Assembly (NCBI RefSeq): GCF_902150035.1
Contig: NZ_LR597512.1
Location: 1-48,480 of the forward strand
Reading direction: 5' to 3'
Origin: Enorma burkinafasonensis
GTDB lineage: Bacteria; Actinomycetota; Coriobacteriia; Coriobacteriales; Coriobacteriaceae
DNA length: 48,480 nucleotides
The translations under genes and the position numbers were made by a program. The notes under the pieces are model-generated. The model did no database searches. It had not been told where the DNA came from and was given only the letters and a program-made list of their open reading frames with translations. Position 1 is the stretch's first letter. Every line of letters begins with the position of its first letter. Of the stretch, positions 16,683 through 24,810 are shown piece by piece.

Positions 16683-18023
16683 CTAGCGGTTCATGAGGAA
16701 GATGACGAGCGCCACGATGGCCACGGCCACGACGGCGATTGCGGCGATGACGGCGATGAAGCGCACGCGCGAGCCGCGGGTCCTCATGCGGACGTCATGC
16801 TCGACCCCCGCGAGCTGCTCGACCTGGGCGTTCTTGGCCTCATAGGAGGCCTGGTCGCTCTGCAGCTGCGCGGCGATGGCCGCGGTGACCTCGGGATGGG
16901 CGTGGATGTCGTTCGCCTCGTCGAGCAGGGCCTGCGCGTCGGCGGCCTCGTCGCCGGCGTCGGCTGCCTGCTGCTCCTGCTCGCGCTTGGCCTTCTCGTT
17001 CGCCGAGATCTCGTCGCGGAGCGCCCGCTGCCGCTCGGCGGCGTCGTCCTTCGCCTCGCGGTAGGCGTTGCGCGCCTCGTCGGCCGCGTCGCTGATCTCG
17101 CGGAACTGCTTCTTGGCCTCGTCGATGGGCTTCTCCGCCTCGGTGACCGCCCGGCGGGCGCGCTCGAGCTCCTGGGCGAGCTCCTGCGTCACGCGGGGCA
17201 GGTCGTCCTGGGCGGCCGTGAGCTCGCGCGCGGCGTCCGAGATCTCGACCTCGAGCTCCTCGGCGCGCACGCTGTAGGCGGCCGAGTTCGCCGAGGGGTT
17301 GCGCTGGATATCGGCGTACTCCTCGCGCAGCATGTCGAGCCGGCTCGAGGTGCTCTCGACGGCGGCCTGCGCGGCCGCGACGCCGTTCTTGCTGTCGGCC
17401 TCCGCCTTCTCGAGGTTGCGCTTCGCGTCGTCGAGGCGGCGCTGCAGGCGGCTGCCGCTCTCGCGGGCCGACGCCTCGCGCGCCTCGGCGGCGTCGAGGG
17501 CTGCCTTCAGGCGCTTCTCGGTCTGGGCGTCGGCGTCCTTCATCTTCTGGAGCTCGTCCTTGAGGCGGTCGATCTCGCCCTGGAGGCGCTCCTGCTCGAG
17601 CTCGCAGGCGGCGATCGCCTTCTCGGCCTCCGCCTTGCGCGCGCTCTCGGTGCGGACGATCTCGTCGTAGCGGGCAGCGACGTCCTGGCGGTGCGCGAGT
17701 TCTGCCTGCTCGCCCTCGATGGCGTCGCCGATGGCCTCGAGCTCGTCGCGGGCGGCGGCGTGCGCGCGGCGCGCGGCGCTCATCTCGCGCATGGCGTCGG
17801 CGCCCTGCGCGAAGAACGTGCCCACGGCGTCGACCGCCGAGGTGAGCTGCTGCTGGGCGTCGGGTGCTGCGGCGGCTCCGGGTTGCCCCGGTTGGCTCTC
17901 CGCGGCCTCCGGCGCCGGCGCCTCCAGCGGAGCCTGGTCCTCAGGCGCCGACTCGTGCGGTGCCGGTGCGGCCTCATGGCCGGTGAGGTCCTCGTGCTGC
18001 TGCGTGTTCTGGTCGAGATCCAT
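16683..18023 (-). CDS. Tail-anchored long coiled-coil protein, function unknown
   Basis: 446 residues in three parts: an Ala/Pro/Glu-rich disordered N-terminus (~1-58), an almost unbroken charged coiled coil (~65-405, heptads rich in Ala/Glu/Lys/Arg), and one C-terminal transmembrane helix (~420-443) ending M-N-R. There is no signal peptide, so the coil should face the cytoplasm with the tail in the membrane. No enzymatic motif. Possible roles are envelope or division scaffolding; I do not recognise a named family. SD GGGGGG. It converges on queA. Three GGTAT boxes at 7-8 bp spacing lie upstream on its strand (~18085-18107). Confidence 0.8.
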   Translation of the reverse strand: MDLDQNTQQHEDLTGHEAAPAPHESAPEDQAPLEAPAPEAAESQPGQPGAAAAPDAQQQLTSAVDAVGTFFAQGADAMREMSAARRAHAAARDELEAIGDAIEGEQAELAHRQDVAARYDEIVRTESARKAEAEKAIAACELEQERLQGEIDRLKDELQKMKDADAQTEKRLKAALDAAEAREASARESGSRLQRRLDDAKRNLEKAEADSKNGVAAAQAAVESTSSRLDMLREEYADIQRNPSANSAAYSVRAEELEVEISDAARELTAAQDDLPRVTQELAQELERARRAVTEAEKPIDEAKKQFREISDAADEARNAYREAKDDAAERQRALRDEISANEKAKREQEQQAADAGDEAADAQALLDEANDIHAHPEVTAAIAAQLQSDQASYEAKNAQVEQLAGVEHDVRMRTRGSRVRFIAVIAAIAVVAVAIVALVIFLMNR

Positions 18024-18381
18024 GGCTGCCCCCCGTAGTCGTCGCGGACGGGCCGGCGCGGCCGGCGTTGCGATTGGTGGTTCTATACCCCATACCGATA
18101 CCTATGATAGCCGGCTTCGCGGACCATTTCCGGGCGGCGCCCATTTACCGTCTTGCCGGTATGGCCCCGTCCCGCCTGGCGCGGCGCGACCCTGCGCATG
18201 ACGTCGCGCAAGCGGGTCCGTGCCGCCTGCGGCCACCGTTCGCGGGCGTTCCGCTACCGTTCGCGAACTTGCTCGAGAAGATGGCGCCTCGGCGCATAAA
18301 CACCTGCTAGCGGGGAATATTCAGCAATGAACAGCAGGGTCGCTTCAGAACAGCAAGCGACGACCGAAGGAGGCGATTCCG

Positions 18382-18447
18382 ATGGGCACAGAAGAGATAG
18401 CACAAGCGTTCGAGCTCGTTGGATACGGCTCCGAGGCTAGTTCGTAA
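18382..18447 (+). CDS. Tiny ORF, 21 residues, acidic
   Basis: Encodes M-G-T-E-E-I-A-Q-A-F-E-L-V-G-Y and a Ser-rich end. A near-perfect ribosome site (AAGGAGG, 8 nt before ATG) makes translation plausible. It could be a leader peptide or a signalling/small regulatory peptide. No homology claim is made. Confidence 0.4.
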   Translation: MGTEEIAQAFELVGYGSEASS

Positions 18448-18453
18448 GGGTGT

Positions 18454-18534
18454 ATGCAGAAGGCAACCCATTGGATTCCGTCGCAACACGGAAAAGGCCG
18501 AAGAAGAGACGTAGACAGGCTCGGAGGCATCTAG
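18454..18534 (+). CDS. Tiny ORF, 26 residues, basic
   Basis: Starts 6 bp after the acidic tiny ORF. Encodes M-Q-K-A-T-H-W-I-P-S then an Arg/Lys-rich segment. The ribosome site is weak (AAGGG), so it may depend on coupling to the first ORF. Could be noise. Confidence 0.25.
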   Translation: MQKATHWIPSQHGKGRRRDVDRLGGI

Positions 18535-18621
18535 AGCGGCAGGGCTCCGGTCCCGGAAGGGGCGGGAAGCCGGGGAGCCGGATAGATGCATTGGGGTGAG
18601 TCCACCGTAATAGACACGCCG

Positions 18622-18654
18622 GAGGGGCGGTGACGCGTAAGCGCACCGCCCCTC
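18622..18654 (+). terminator. Strong hairpin, possible terminator
   Basis: 11-bp perfect stem (18622-18632 with 18644-18654), 11-nt loop; no U tract follows on either strand, so termination is uncertain. Confidence 0.4.
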
Positions 18655-18748
18655 GTCATGCGCGTCCCGCACCGCCGGAGAAAGCGGGCGCACCGACACC
18701 CAGAGGATCGATGCGCCCGCAGCGTATGCGGCGTCTGTGCAGCCGGCT

Positions 18749-19399
18749 CTAGTAGCCGAGCTCCTCGCCGATGAGGACGACCTTGATGCGGCCCTCGTGG
18801 CGCGAGTGGCGGGTCACGACCATCTGGCAGCACATGCAGCTCTTGGCGCGGCACTCGGCGCAGGTCCCCGTGAGCTCGCAGGGGGTGCCGGTGTGCAGAC
18901 GCGCGGCGTTGAGCGGGCAGGTGATGGTGCGGATGCGCTTGAAGCCGGCCTCGACGTCGGCGACGAGCTTGTTCATGCCGACGAGCACCACGACGTGCTC
19001 GGGGCCGTGCAGCAGCAGCGACAGGCGGTCGCTGTTGCCGTCGATGTTCACGAGCTCGCCGTTCACGGTGAGAGCGTTCGTGCTCATGAAGAACCAGTCG
19101 GCGCAGACGCGGTCGCGCCACATCGCGCGCTTCTCCTCGGGCGTGGTCGCCGTCGTGCGGTCGAGCATACGGTAGATGCCGGCCTCGTCGAGCGCCGCTT
19201 TCATGCCGGTCTCCTTGAAGGTCTCGGTCCCGCCCCAGGTGACGGAGTCGTCCTCGGCCATCCAGGAGCGGACGAGCTCGACGGCTTCGGCGCTCGAGGG
19301 GCAGAAGTAGCCCTCCATCCCGTGGTGGCCGAGGTTCTTGATGACGGTCTGGGCGGTCATCGCGTACGCGGCGCGGACGGTGTCGGTGAGCTGGGCCAT
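18749..19399 (-). CDS. LUD-domain lactate utilization-type protein
   Basis: 216 residues of the LUD (DUF162, LutC/YkgG-like) family: G-M-E-G-Y-F-C-P-S-S-A-E-A-V-E, V-T-W-G-G-T-E-T, a central N-I-D-G-N-S-D-R, and V-G-M-N-K-L-V-A-D. A C-terminal Cys cluster (C-E-L-T-G-T-C-A-E-C, then C-M-C-C) may bind metal or an iron-sulfur cluster. Standalone proteins of this type are common in gut anaerobes without LutA/LutB, and no such partners are near, so a lactate role is not shown. Start 19399 has AGGGAGA upstream; longer frames lack a ribosome site. Confidence 0.85.
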   Translation of the reverse strand: MAQLTDTVRAAYAMTAQTVIKNLGHHGMEGYFCPSSAEAVELVRSWMAEDDSVTWGGTETFKETGMKAALDEAGIYRMLDRTTATTPEEKRAMWRDRVCADWFFMSTNALTVNGELVNIDGNSDRLSLLLHGPEHVVVLVGMNKLVADVEAGFKRIRTITCPLNAARLHTGTPCELTGTCAECRAKSCMCCQMVVTRHSRHEGRIKVVLIGEELGY

Positions 19400-19657
19400 G
19401 GGTTCTCCCTTCGACGATGATGCCCTTATGGTAGCGCATGCCCGCGAGCGGGGCTGCTGCGCGGCGCGTGATAACCAATCCGTAAGGCGCCCATGCCGGC
19501 TGCGACGTGGAGCGGGCGCGCGGGCCTCTGGAGCATGCCGAAAGAAGGTCGGCATCTGGTATGATGGCGTATCGCCGCGGCGGGGCGGGGTCTCGGGCGA
19601 CCGGGCCCATCCACGACCGCCGCCGCATCAACGCCAGCCAAACGAGGAAGGTGCCCC

Positions 19658-20797
19658 ATGGACCAGTCCCTCTTCACCTACGACATCGTCGCCGAGGACT
19701 CCTCGACCCACGCCCGCGCCGGCATGCTCCATACGCCGCATGGCGACATCGAGACCCCGATCTTCATGCCCGTGGGCACGCGCGCCACGGTGAAGGGCGT
19801 GCCCTGGGAGACCGTGCGCGACCTGGGCGCCCAGATCGTGCTCTCCAACACTTACCATCTCGCCATGCGCCCCGGCGCCGACCTCATCGCCGAGATGGGC
19901 GGCCTGCATGATTTCATGAACTGGCACGGCCCCATCCTGACCGACTCGGGCGGCTTTCAAATCTTCAGCCACTCGGACGCCGTCAAGCTGTCCGACAAGG
20001 GCGTGCGCTTCATCGCGACCGATTACGACGGCAGCCACGTGTTCTGGAGCCCCGAGGACAACATGGCCATCGCCCAGAAGCTCGGCAGCGACATCTGCAT
20101 GCAGCTCGACCAGTGCATCGGCTACCCCGCCGAGCGGCGCGACGTCGAGCGCGCCATGGACCTCTCGAGCCGCTGGGCCGAGCGCTGCTATCGCGCGCAT
20201 ACCCGCCCCGACCAGGCGCTCTTCGGCATCGTGCAGGGCGGTATGCACCTCGATTTGCGCGTCAGGAGCCTCGAGCGCCTGGAGGACATGGGCGACTTCC
20301 CGGGCTATGGCATCGGCGGGTACTCGGTGGGGGAGAGCCACGAGGTCATGTTCGAGACGCTCGAGCCGCTCGCCGCCGAGTACATGCCGCGGAGCAAACC
20401 CCGCTACCTCATGGGCGTGGGCAACCCCACCACGCTCGTGCGCGGCGTGGCGTGCGGAATAGACATGTTCGACTGCGTGCTGCCCACCCGTACCGGCCGC
20501 ATGGGCACGGCCTTCTCGAGCGAGGGACGGCTGAACTTCCGCAACGCCCGCTTCGCCCGCGACCCGCGCCCCATCGACGAGCGGTGCGCCTGCCCGGTGT
20601 GCACCGGGGGCTACACCCGTGCGCACATCCGGCACATGGTCGCGCAGAAGGAGATGCTCGGCGGCATCCTGCTCTCCATGCACAACATCTTCTACCTGCT
20701 CGACCTCATGCGCCGCGCGCGCCGCTCGATCATCGAGGGGACCTACGGCGCGTTCGTGCGCGCCTGGATGGACTCGCCGGCAGCCGCCGATTACTAG
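19658..20797 (+). CDS. tgt: Queuine/preQ1 tRNA-guanine transglycosylase Tgt
   Basis: 379 residues. Exchanges guanine-34 for preQ1 in GUN anticodon tRNAs. General acid/base D96 (T-D-S-G-G-F-Q), nucleophile D271 (M-F-D-C-V-L-P-T-R) and the zinc site C309/C311/C314 with H341 (M-H-N) are all present. G-I-G-G-Y-S-V-G-E (217-225) resembles the bacterial substrate loop. SD GAGGAAGG. A TATGAT box at 19559-19564 may be a -10. With queA and queH it completes tRNA insertion and the two modification steps; preQ1 synthesis genes are not in the window. Confidence 0.97.
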   Translation: MDQSLFTYDIVAEDSSTHARAGMLHTPHGDIETPIFMPVGTRATVKGVPWETVRDLGAQIVLSNTYHLAMRPGADLIAEMGGLHDFMNWHGPILTDSGGFQIFSHSDAVKLSDKGVRFIATDYDGSHVFWSPEDNMAIAQKLGSDICMQLDQCIGYPAERRDVERAMDLSSRWAERCYRAHTRPDQALFGIVQGGMHLDLRVRSLERLEDMGDFPGYGIGGYSVGESHEVMFETLEPLAAEYMPRSKPRYLMGVGNPTTLVRGVACGIDMFDCVLPTRTGRMGTAFSSEGRLNFRNARFARDPRPIDERCACPVCTGGYTRAHIRHMVAQKEMLGGILLSMHNIFYLLDLMRRARRSIIEGTYGAFVRAWMDSPAAADY

Positions 20798-20842
20798 CGT
20801 GCGGGGCGGGCTCGGCGCGGCGGTACCGAGCCCCGGCAAACG

Positions 20843-20882
20843 GGGCGGGCGCCGTGCTGGACCCTCCAGCCGGCGCCCGCCC
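20843..20882. terminator. GC-rich hairpin between convergent tgt and flavoprotein gene
   Basis: 12-bp perfect stem (20843-20854 with 20871-20882), 16-nt loop, no U tract. Placed between two convergent genes, so a bidirectional block is likely. Confidence 0.5.
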
Positions 20883-20934
20883 TCGCTTCCCGGGTGACCC
20901 TCTGGGACGGGCGCCCGCCCGCGGCCCGTCTTGG

Positions 20935-22269
20935 CTACTCGGCCCCGAGCGCCGCCATGGTGATGTAGTTGTACGGCTGGTTGAAGTGGGGCAGGAAGAA
21001 GATGTCGAGGAGCTTCAGCTGGTCGATGGTGTAGCCGACCTCGATGGCGAGCGAGAACAGGTGGATCGTGGGCGACACATCGAGCTCGCTCGCGAGCTGG
21101 GCGCCCACGATGCGGCGGCTGCCGCGCTCGTAGACGATGCGGATCTTCACCTCTCCGTTCTCGCGCATGAAGGCGGGGCGCTGCAGGTCCTCGAAGTCGG
21201 TGTGCAGCACCTCGAGGCCCGCCCGCTCGGCCGCCGCGACGGAGAGCCCGGTCGAGACGAGGTTGAGCCCGTACACGGAGATGGCGTTCGAGCCCTGCAC
21301 CCCCGCGGCCTCGAGCGGCGTCCCGCCCGCGTTGTGGCCGGCGACGATGCCGGAGCGCACGGCGTTCGTGGCGAGGGCGATGTAGGTTTCGGCGCGCAGG
21401 GCATTGGAATAGATGGTCGCGCAGTCACCGATGGCGTACACGTCCTCGATGCTCGTCTGCTGGTGCCTGTCGACGCGGTACGCGCCCTTCGCGCCGAGCT
21501 CGAGCGCATCGCGGCCGAGCTCGGTGTTGGGTACGAAGCCGATGGCGTTCACGACCAGGTCGGCAGGGTAGGTGTCGCGCGAGGTCCTGACGGCCCGCAC
21601 GTGGCCGTCTTCGTCGCCGATGTACTCCTCGACGCCCTCCCCGAAATGGCACTCGATGCCGTTGCGCTCGAGGCGCTCGTCCATGAGGTGGGCGAACGAG
21701 GGGTCGTAGTAGCTCGCGAGCGAGGTCGGGGCGATGTCGAAGAGGCGCACGCGCTTGCCGCGCCGGTGCGCCGCCTCGGCGATCTCGACGCCGATGTAGC
21801 CCGCGCCGATGACGGCGACGGTGTCGACTTTGGGATCGCTGACCTGTCGGTCGACCTCCTGGCCCTCCTGGAAGAGCTTGAGGAAGCTGATGCCCGCAAG
21901 GTCGTTGCCGGGGATCTTGGGCGCGATGGGCAGCGAGCCGGTCGCCAGGATGAGCTTGTCGTAGGCGACCGTGAACGGTGCGCCCACAAGGGGCTCGCAG
22001 CTCACCGTCTTGGCGGTGAAGTCGATACCCGTCACGCTCGTCTCCATGAAGATCTTCGCGCCCTTGGCCTCGAACGCCTCCCTGCTGGTGTAGAAGAGGT
22101 TCTGGTATGAATCGATCTGGCGGCCCACCCAGAGCGCCGTGCCGCACCCGAGGTAGCTCAGGTTCGAGTTGCGGTCGATCATGACGACCTCGGCCTCCGG
22201 GTAGTTGTCGAGCAGGGTGTTGGCCGCGGCGATACCCGCATGGTTGGTTCCGACGATGACGACGCGCAT
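20935..22269 (-). CDS. NADH oxidase / CoA-disulfide reductase family flavoprotein
   Basis: 444 residues. FAD fold at the N-terminus (V-I-V-G-T-N-H-A-G, 4-12), redox Cys42 in Y-L-G-C-G-T-A-L-W (typical of water-forming Nox and CoA-disulfide reductases), internal NAD(P)H fold V-I-G-A-G-Y-I-G-V-E, and a second FAD motif I-G-D-C-A. The single Cys without a CxxxxC disulfide argues for NADH oxidase or CoADR, probably an oxygen- or thiol-stress enzyme. Start at 22269 has AGGAGGAG upstream. A TACACT box lies upstream on the minus strand (~22324). Confidence 0.9.
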   Translation of the reverse strand: MRVVIVGTNHAGIAAANTLLDNYPEAEVVMIDRNSNLSYLGCGTALWVGRQIDSYQNLFYTSREAFEAKGAKIFMETSVTGIDFTAKTVSCEPLVGAPFTVAYDKLILATGSLPIAPKIPGNDLAGISFLKLFQEGQEVDRQVSDPKVDTVAVIGAGYIGVEIAEAAHRRGKRVRLFDIAPTSLASYYDPSFAHLMDERLERNGIECHFGEGVEEYIGDEDGHVRAVRTSRDTYPADLVVNAIGFVPNTELGRDALELGAKGAYRVDRHQQTSIEDVYAIGDCATIYSNALRAETYIALATNAVRSGIVAGHNAGGTPLEAAGVQGSNAISVYGLNLVSTGLSVAAAERAGLEVLHTDFEDLQRPAFMRENGEVKIRIVYERGSRRIVGAQLASELDVSPTIHLFSLAIEVGYTIDQLKLLDIFFLPHFNQPYNYITMAALGAE

Positions 22270-22436
22270 GGCTCCTCCTTCGCTCCCCACGCGGTGGGGG
22301 TGGCAGAAACTGACAGTAACAGTGTAGCATTTATGGACGGACCGCATGGCGGCGTCTCTCAGGCGCGGCGATCCGCGCGCCGGGATTCCCCGCATGCGCT
22401 CGGCGATTGCTCGCGAGCGGGCCGCGGCAGATGGCC

Positions 22437-22442
22437 TATACT
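22437..22442 (+). promoter_or_regulatory. Possible -10 element (TATACT)
   Basis: Consensus-like hexamer 47 bp before the PARG-like gene; no clear -35. Confidence 0.4.
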
Positions 22443-22488
22443 CGTCTGGTAGCCGAGCTCAACGCGACATCGATGCGAGGGTGATCAC

Positions 22489-23436
22489 ATGGACCATCGA
22501 GAGAACCGCAACGCCTCCGGAAACCGATCGAACCCGCGGCGCGACGCGCGCCGCGCCGCCGCCGAGCGCCACACCGCCGAGGTGGCGGAGCGCCTGGCCC
22601 GGGATATCGAGCGCTCGAGCGCGGGCGTGGCCAGCTTCGAGGGCGACCCCAAGGCCGAGGTCGCCGAGCCCTGCGTGCCCGAGGTCAAGGTCGCGGCGCA
22701 GGACGCCGTCGCCGCGGTGCTGGAGCACGGCCGCGGCTATGCGCAGTTCTGCGACCTCGCGGTGCTCGACTTCGCCTCGTTCGTGAACCCCGGCGGCGGC
22801 TACATCCGCGGGGGCCTCGCCCAAGAGGAGGCGCTCTGCACCGAGTCGTACCTCTACAACGTCCTGGACGGCCAGCGCGACTGGTACGGCGAGAACCGCC
22901 GCCGCAACATCAACTGCGAGCTCTACCGCGAGCGCGCGCTCGTCGTGCCGGCCGTGCGCTTCGAGCGCGGCAAGATGCACGCCTACGCCGACGTGATCGT
23001 GGCGGCCGCGCCCAACGCCCGCCGCGCCCGCGAGGAGTACCGCGTGGCCGACGCCACGCTCGAGGCGGCCATGCGCGACCGCATCCGCTTCGTGCTCGAC
23101 ATCGCCGACGCCCTCGGGCGCGAGAAGATCGTGCTCGGCGCCTACGGCTGCGGCGTCTTCGGGTGGGATGCGGAGCTCGTCGCCGAGCTGTTCCGCGCGG
23201 AGCTCGCCCGCGGCGCGCACTGCGTCAAGCAGGCCGTGTTCGCCATCCCGCGCACGCGCTACGACGAGAACCTCGCCAAGTTCGAGCACGCGTTCAGCGC
23301 CTTCCCCGACGCGCCGGCGACGACCTACGCCGACGCCGCCCGGGCGGCCGCCGCGGCGAAGGCGGCGGAGGAGTCCGCGCGCGGGGCGCAGGCGGACGAC
23401 GACGAGGACGAGGACGACTGGCGGAAGTACCTCTGA
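22489..23436 (+). CDS. Bacterial poly(ADP-ribose) glycohydrolase-like protein (TIGR02452)
   Basis: 315 residues. Carries the PARG/macrodomain signature N100-P-G-G-G104 and Q112-E113-E114 (G-G-G then Q-E-E), with C117 just after. Y-G-C-G-V-F-G (~218-224) is the diphosphate loop of the macro fold. Microbial PARGs remove ADP-ribose from proteins or handle ADP-ribose; the target here is unknown, and no ADP-ribosyltransferase is in the window. The N-terminal ~45 residues are basic and the C-terminus is an Asp/Glu tail. SD AGGGTGA. Own promoter and terminator suggest a single-gene unit. Confidence 0.88.
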   Translation: MDHRENRNASGNRSNPRRDARRAAAERHTAEVAERLARDIERSSAGVASFEGDPKAEVAEPCVPEVKVAAQDAVAAVLEHGRGYAQFCDLAVLDFASFVNPGGGYIRGGLAQEEALCTESYLYNVLDGQRDWYGENRRRNINCELYRERALVVPAVRFERGKMHAYADVIVAAAPNARRAREEYRVADATLEAAMRDRIRFVLDIADALGREKIVLGAYGCGVFGWDAELVAELFRAELARGAHCVKQAVFAIPRTRYDENLAKFEHAFSAFPDAPATTYADAARAAAAAKAAEESARGAQADDDEDEDDWRKYL

Positions 23437-23477
23437 TACCGGCCCGTCACGGGGCGGGGCATCTCCCGGCATGACAG

Positions 23478-23512
23478 GGGCCCGCGCGGGACAGCTTCCG
23501 TGCGGGCCCTTA
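23478..23512 (+). terminator. Terminator after PARG-like gene
   Basis: Stem of about 14 bp (23478-23491 with 23496-23509, 12 paired), short loop, then TTAT. It may also serve the convergent HdeD-like gene. Confidence 0.65.
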
Positions 23513-23559
23513 TCTGTGCCGCGGCAACACCGGCGGGCGGCGCTTGGAGCGGCTCGTCT

Positions 23560-24150
23560 CTAGCGCTCGATGCGCTTGATGGCGATGCTCTCGGCGATGA
23601 GCGTGACGCCGGCGACGATGAGGTAGCCCGCGATCAGGTACACGAGCGTGAGGCTCGCCATGAGCGGCGCGAACAGGAAGATCACGCCCAAGACGATGTT
23701 GAGGACGCCGGTCGCCGTCCCGGCCGACGAGGCGGGGATCCGGTAGTAGCTCAGCTGACGGGCGAACGTCATGCGCTCGATGCCGCTCAGGATGAGCAGG
23801 AAGGCGAAGAGGAAGACGAGCGTGCCGGCGGTGAAGAGCGCGGGCAGCGCGAGCAGCATGATGCCGAGCAGCGCGTTCAAGATGCCCGACGCCACCGAGA
23901 CGCCGCTGCGGAAGAACTCGGGTGTCTGGAAGTGGCCGACGATCTGCGTGATACCGTGCGCGATGAGCACCGTCGCGGTGACGCCCTGGATGACGGCGTA
24001 CATGCTCATGGGCGATACCGCCGCGGCGATGCCGGCGAGCACGAGAACGACGCCCAGGACGACCATCCACGCCTTGGCGCGCCCCACCTCCTTGTTCCAG
24101 TGGTCTATGTACTCCTCGATGTAGTCGCGATCGGGATCGAAGCTGCTCAT
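23560..24150 (-). CDS. HdeD/DUF308 family membrane protein
   Basis: 196 residues with about six transmembrane helices arranged as three pairs from residue ~27 on. Acidic cytoplasmic N-terminus (D-P-D-R-D-Y-I-E-E-Y). Repeated G-V-x-x-V-L-A-G, G-I-L-N-A-L-L-G and G-V-L-N-I-V-L-G blocks are typical of DUF308 repeats. HdeD in enterobacteria is linked to acid resistance; function in Actinobacteria is not settled. C-terminus I-K-R-I-E-R. Confidence 0.82.
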   Translation of the reverse strand: MSSFDPDRDYIEEYIDHWNKEVGRAKAWMVVLGVVLVLAGIAAAVSPMSMYAVIQGVTATVLIAHGITQIVGHFQTPEFFRSGVSVASGILNALLGIMLLALPALFTAGTLVFLFAFLLILSGIERMTFARQLSYYRIPASSAGTATGVLNIVLGVIFLFAPLMASLTLVYLIAGYLIVAGVTLIAESIAIKRIER

Positions 24151-24236
24151 GACGAGGCCTCCCTAGAGAAAAGCTCCCGACCGCGGACCGGTCAGGAGCA
24201 CGTTGCTATATCTCTTCTACCCGGGACGCGCTGCGC

Positions 24237-24242
24237 TAGACT
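24237..24242 (+). promoter_or_regulatory. Possible extended -10 (TAGACT)
   Basis: TGCGC-TAGACT lies 54 bp before the small membrane protein gene; same general form as other -10 candidates here. Confidence 0.3.
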
Positions 24243-24295
24243 GGAGACAATGTGACGTTTCGCTTAAGGCCCGGGCGGGCGAGGGGGCGGTGGAG

Positions 24296-24802
24296 ATGAC
24301 AGGTTCGGGTGACCCGTGCAGGAGGAGCCTTGCGGGCGCGGTCGTCCTGGCGGTGGTGCGGACCGCCATCGCGGTGCTCGACCCGGGGATCGGGCTCTTC
24401 GCGCTCTTCGATGCGGTCTCGCTGTTCATCATGGTCGTTTTCTACATCGCGGTACGCGCAAACATCAGGTGCTTCGTTCGAGATGCGCTTCTCGCCCGCG
24501 GGGCGGACGGCTGGAGCGCTCGCCCCATCACCCGCGCCCGCTACGCGAGTGTGCGGTCGATCATCTGGCTCTTCGTCTTCATTCTCTCGCTGATCATCCT
24601 GGCGTCGAGCGCGCTGCTCGTCCCCGTGGCCATGGTCGCGGTCGATCAGGCCCGCTGCATGTTCCCCGTGCAGCTGCTGCCGTTCGAGACGGCGGTGCCG
24701 CTCGCCGTGCTCCACCTGGTGCTCGCGGTGCCGCTCGTGGCCTGCCTCGTGCTCCTCGGCCGCGCGCTGCGCGCGGAGCTGGAGGCCGCCCGGTCCGCTT
24801 GA
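24296..24802 (+). CDS. Small four-helix membrane protein, unknown
   Basis: 168 residues; hydrophobic segments at ~11-28, 33-53, 88-116 and 132-155 with a basic loop (54-86). No recognised motif. The ATG at 24296 follows GGTGGAG; the open frame extends upstream to 24203 without a ribosome site. It is divergent from the HdeD-like gene and convergent with thiD (8-bp gap), an isolated unit. Confidence 0.6.
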   Translation: MTGSGDPCRRSLAGAVVLAVVRTAIAVLDPGIGLFALFDAVSLFIMVVFYIAVRANIRCFVRDALLARGADGWSARPITRARYASVRSIIWLFVFILSLIILASSALLVPVAMVAVDQARCMFPVQLLPFETAVPLAVLHLVLAVPLVACLVLLGRALRAELEAARSA

Positions 24803-24810
24803 GGGCTCCC

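Larger units (their letters stand above)
18024..18748. other. 725-bp region without a conventional gene
   Basis: Contains GGTAT boxes, two ACCGTTCGCG motifs (~18237 and 18257), an AT-richer stretch from ~18300, two tiny ORFs (entered separately), nested GC-rich inverted repeats (~18541-18585) and a strong hairpin (18622-18654). I cannot match it to tmRNA, RNase P, 6S or SRP RNA consensus features. Confidence 0.5.

Noticed and set aside
18307-18660. tmRNA, RNase P, 6S or SRP RNA
   Set aside because: None of the conserved cores of these RNAs can be found in the region.
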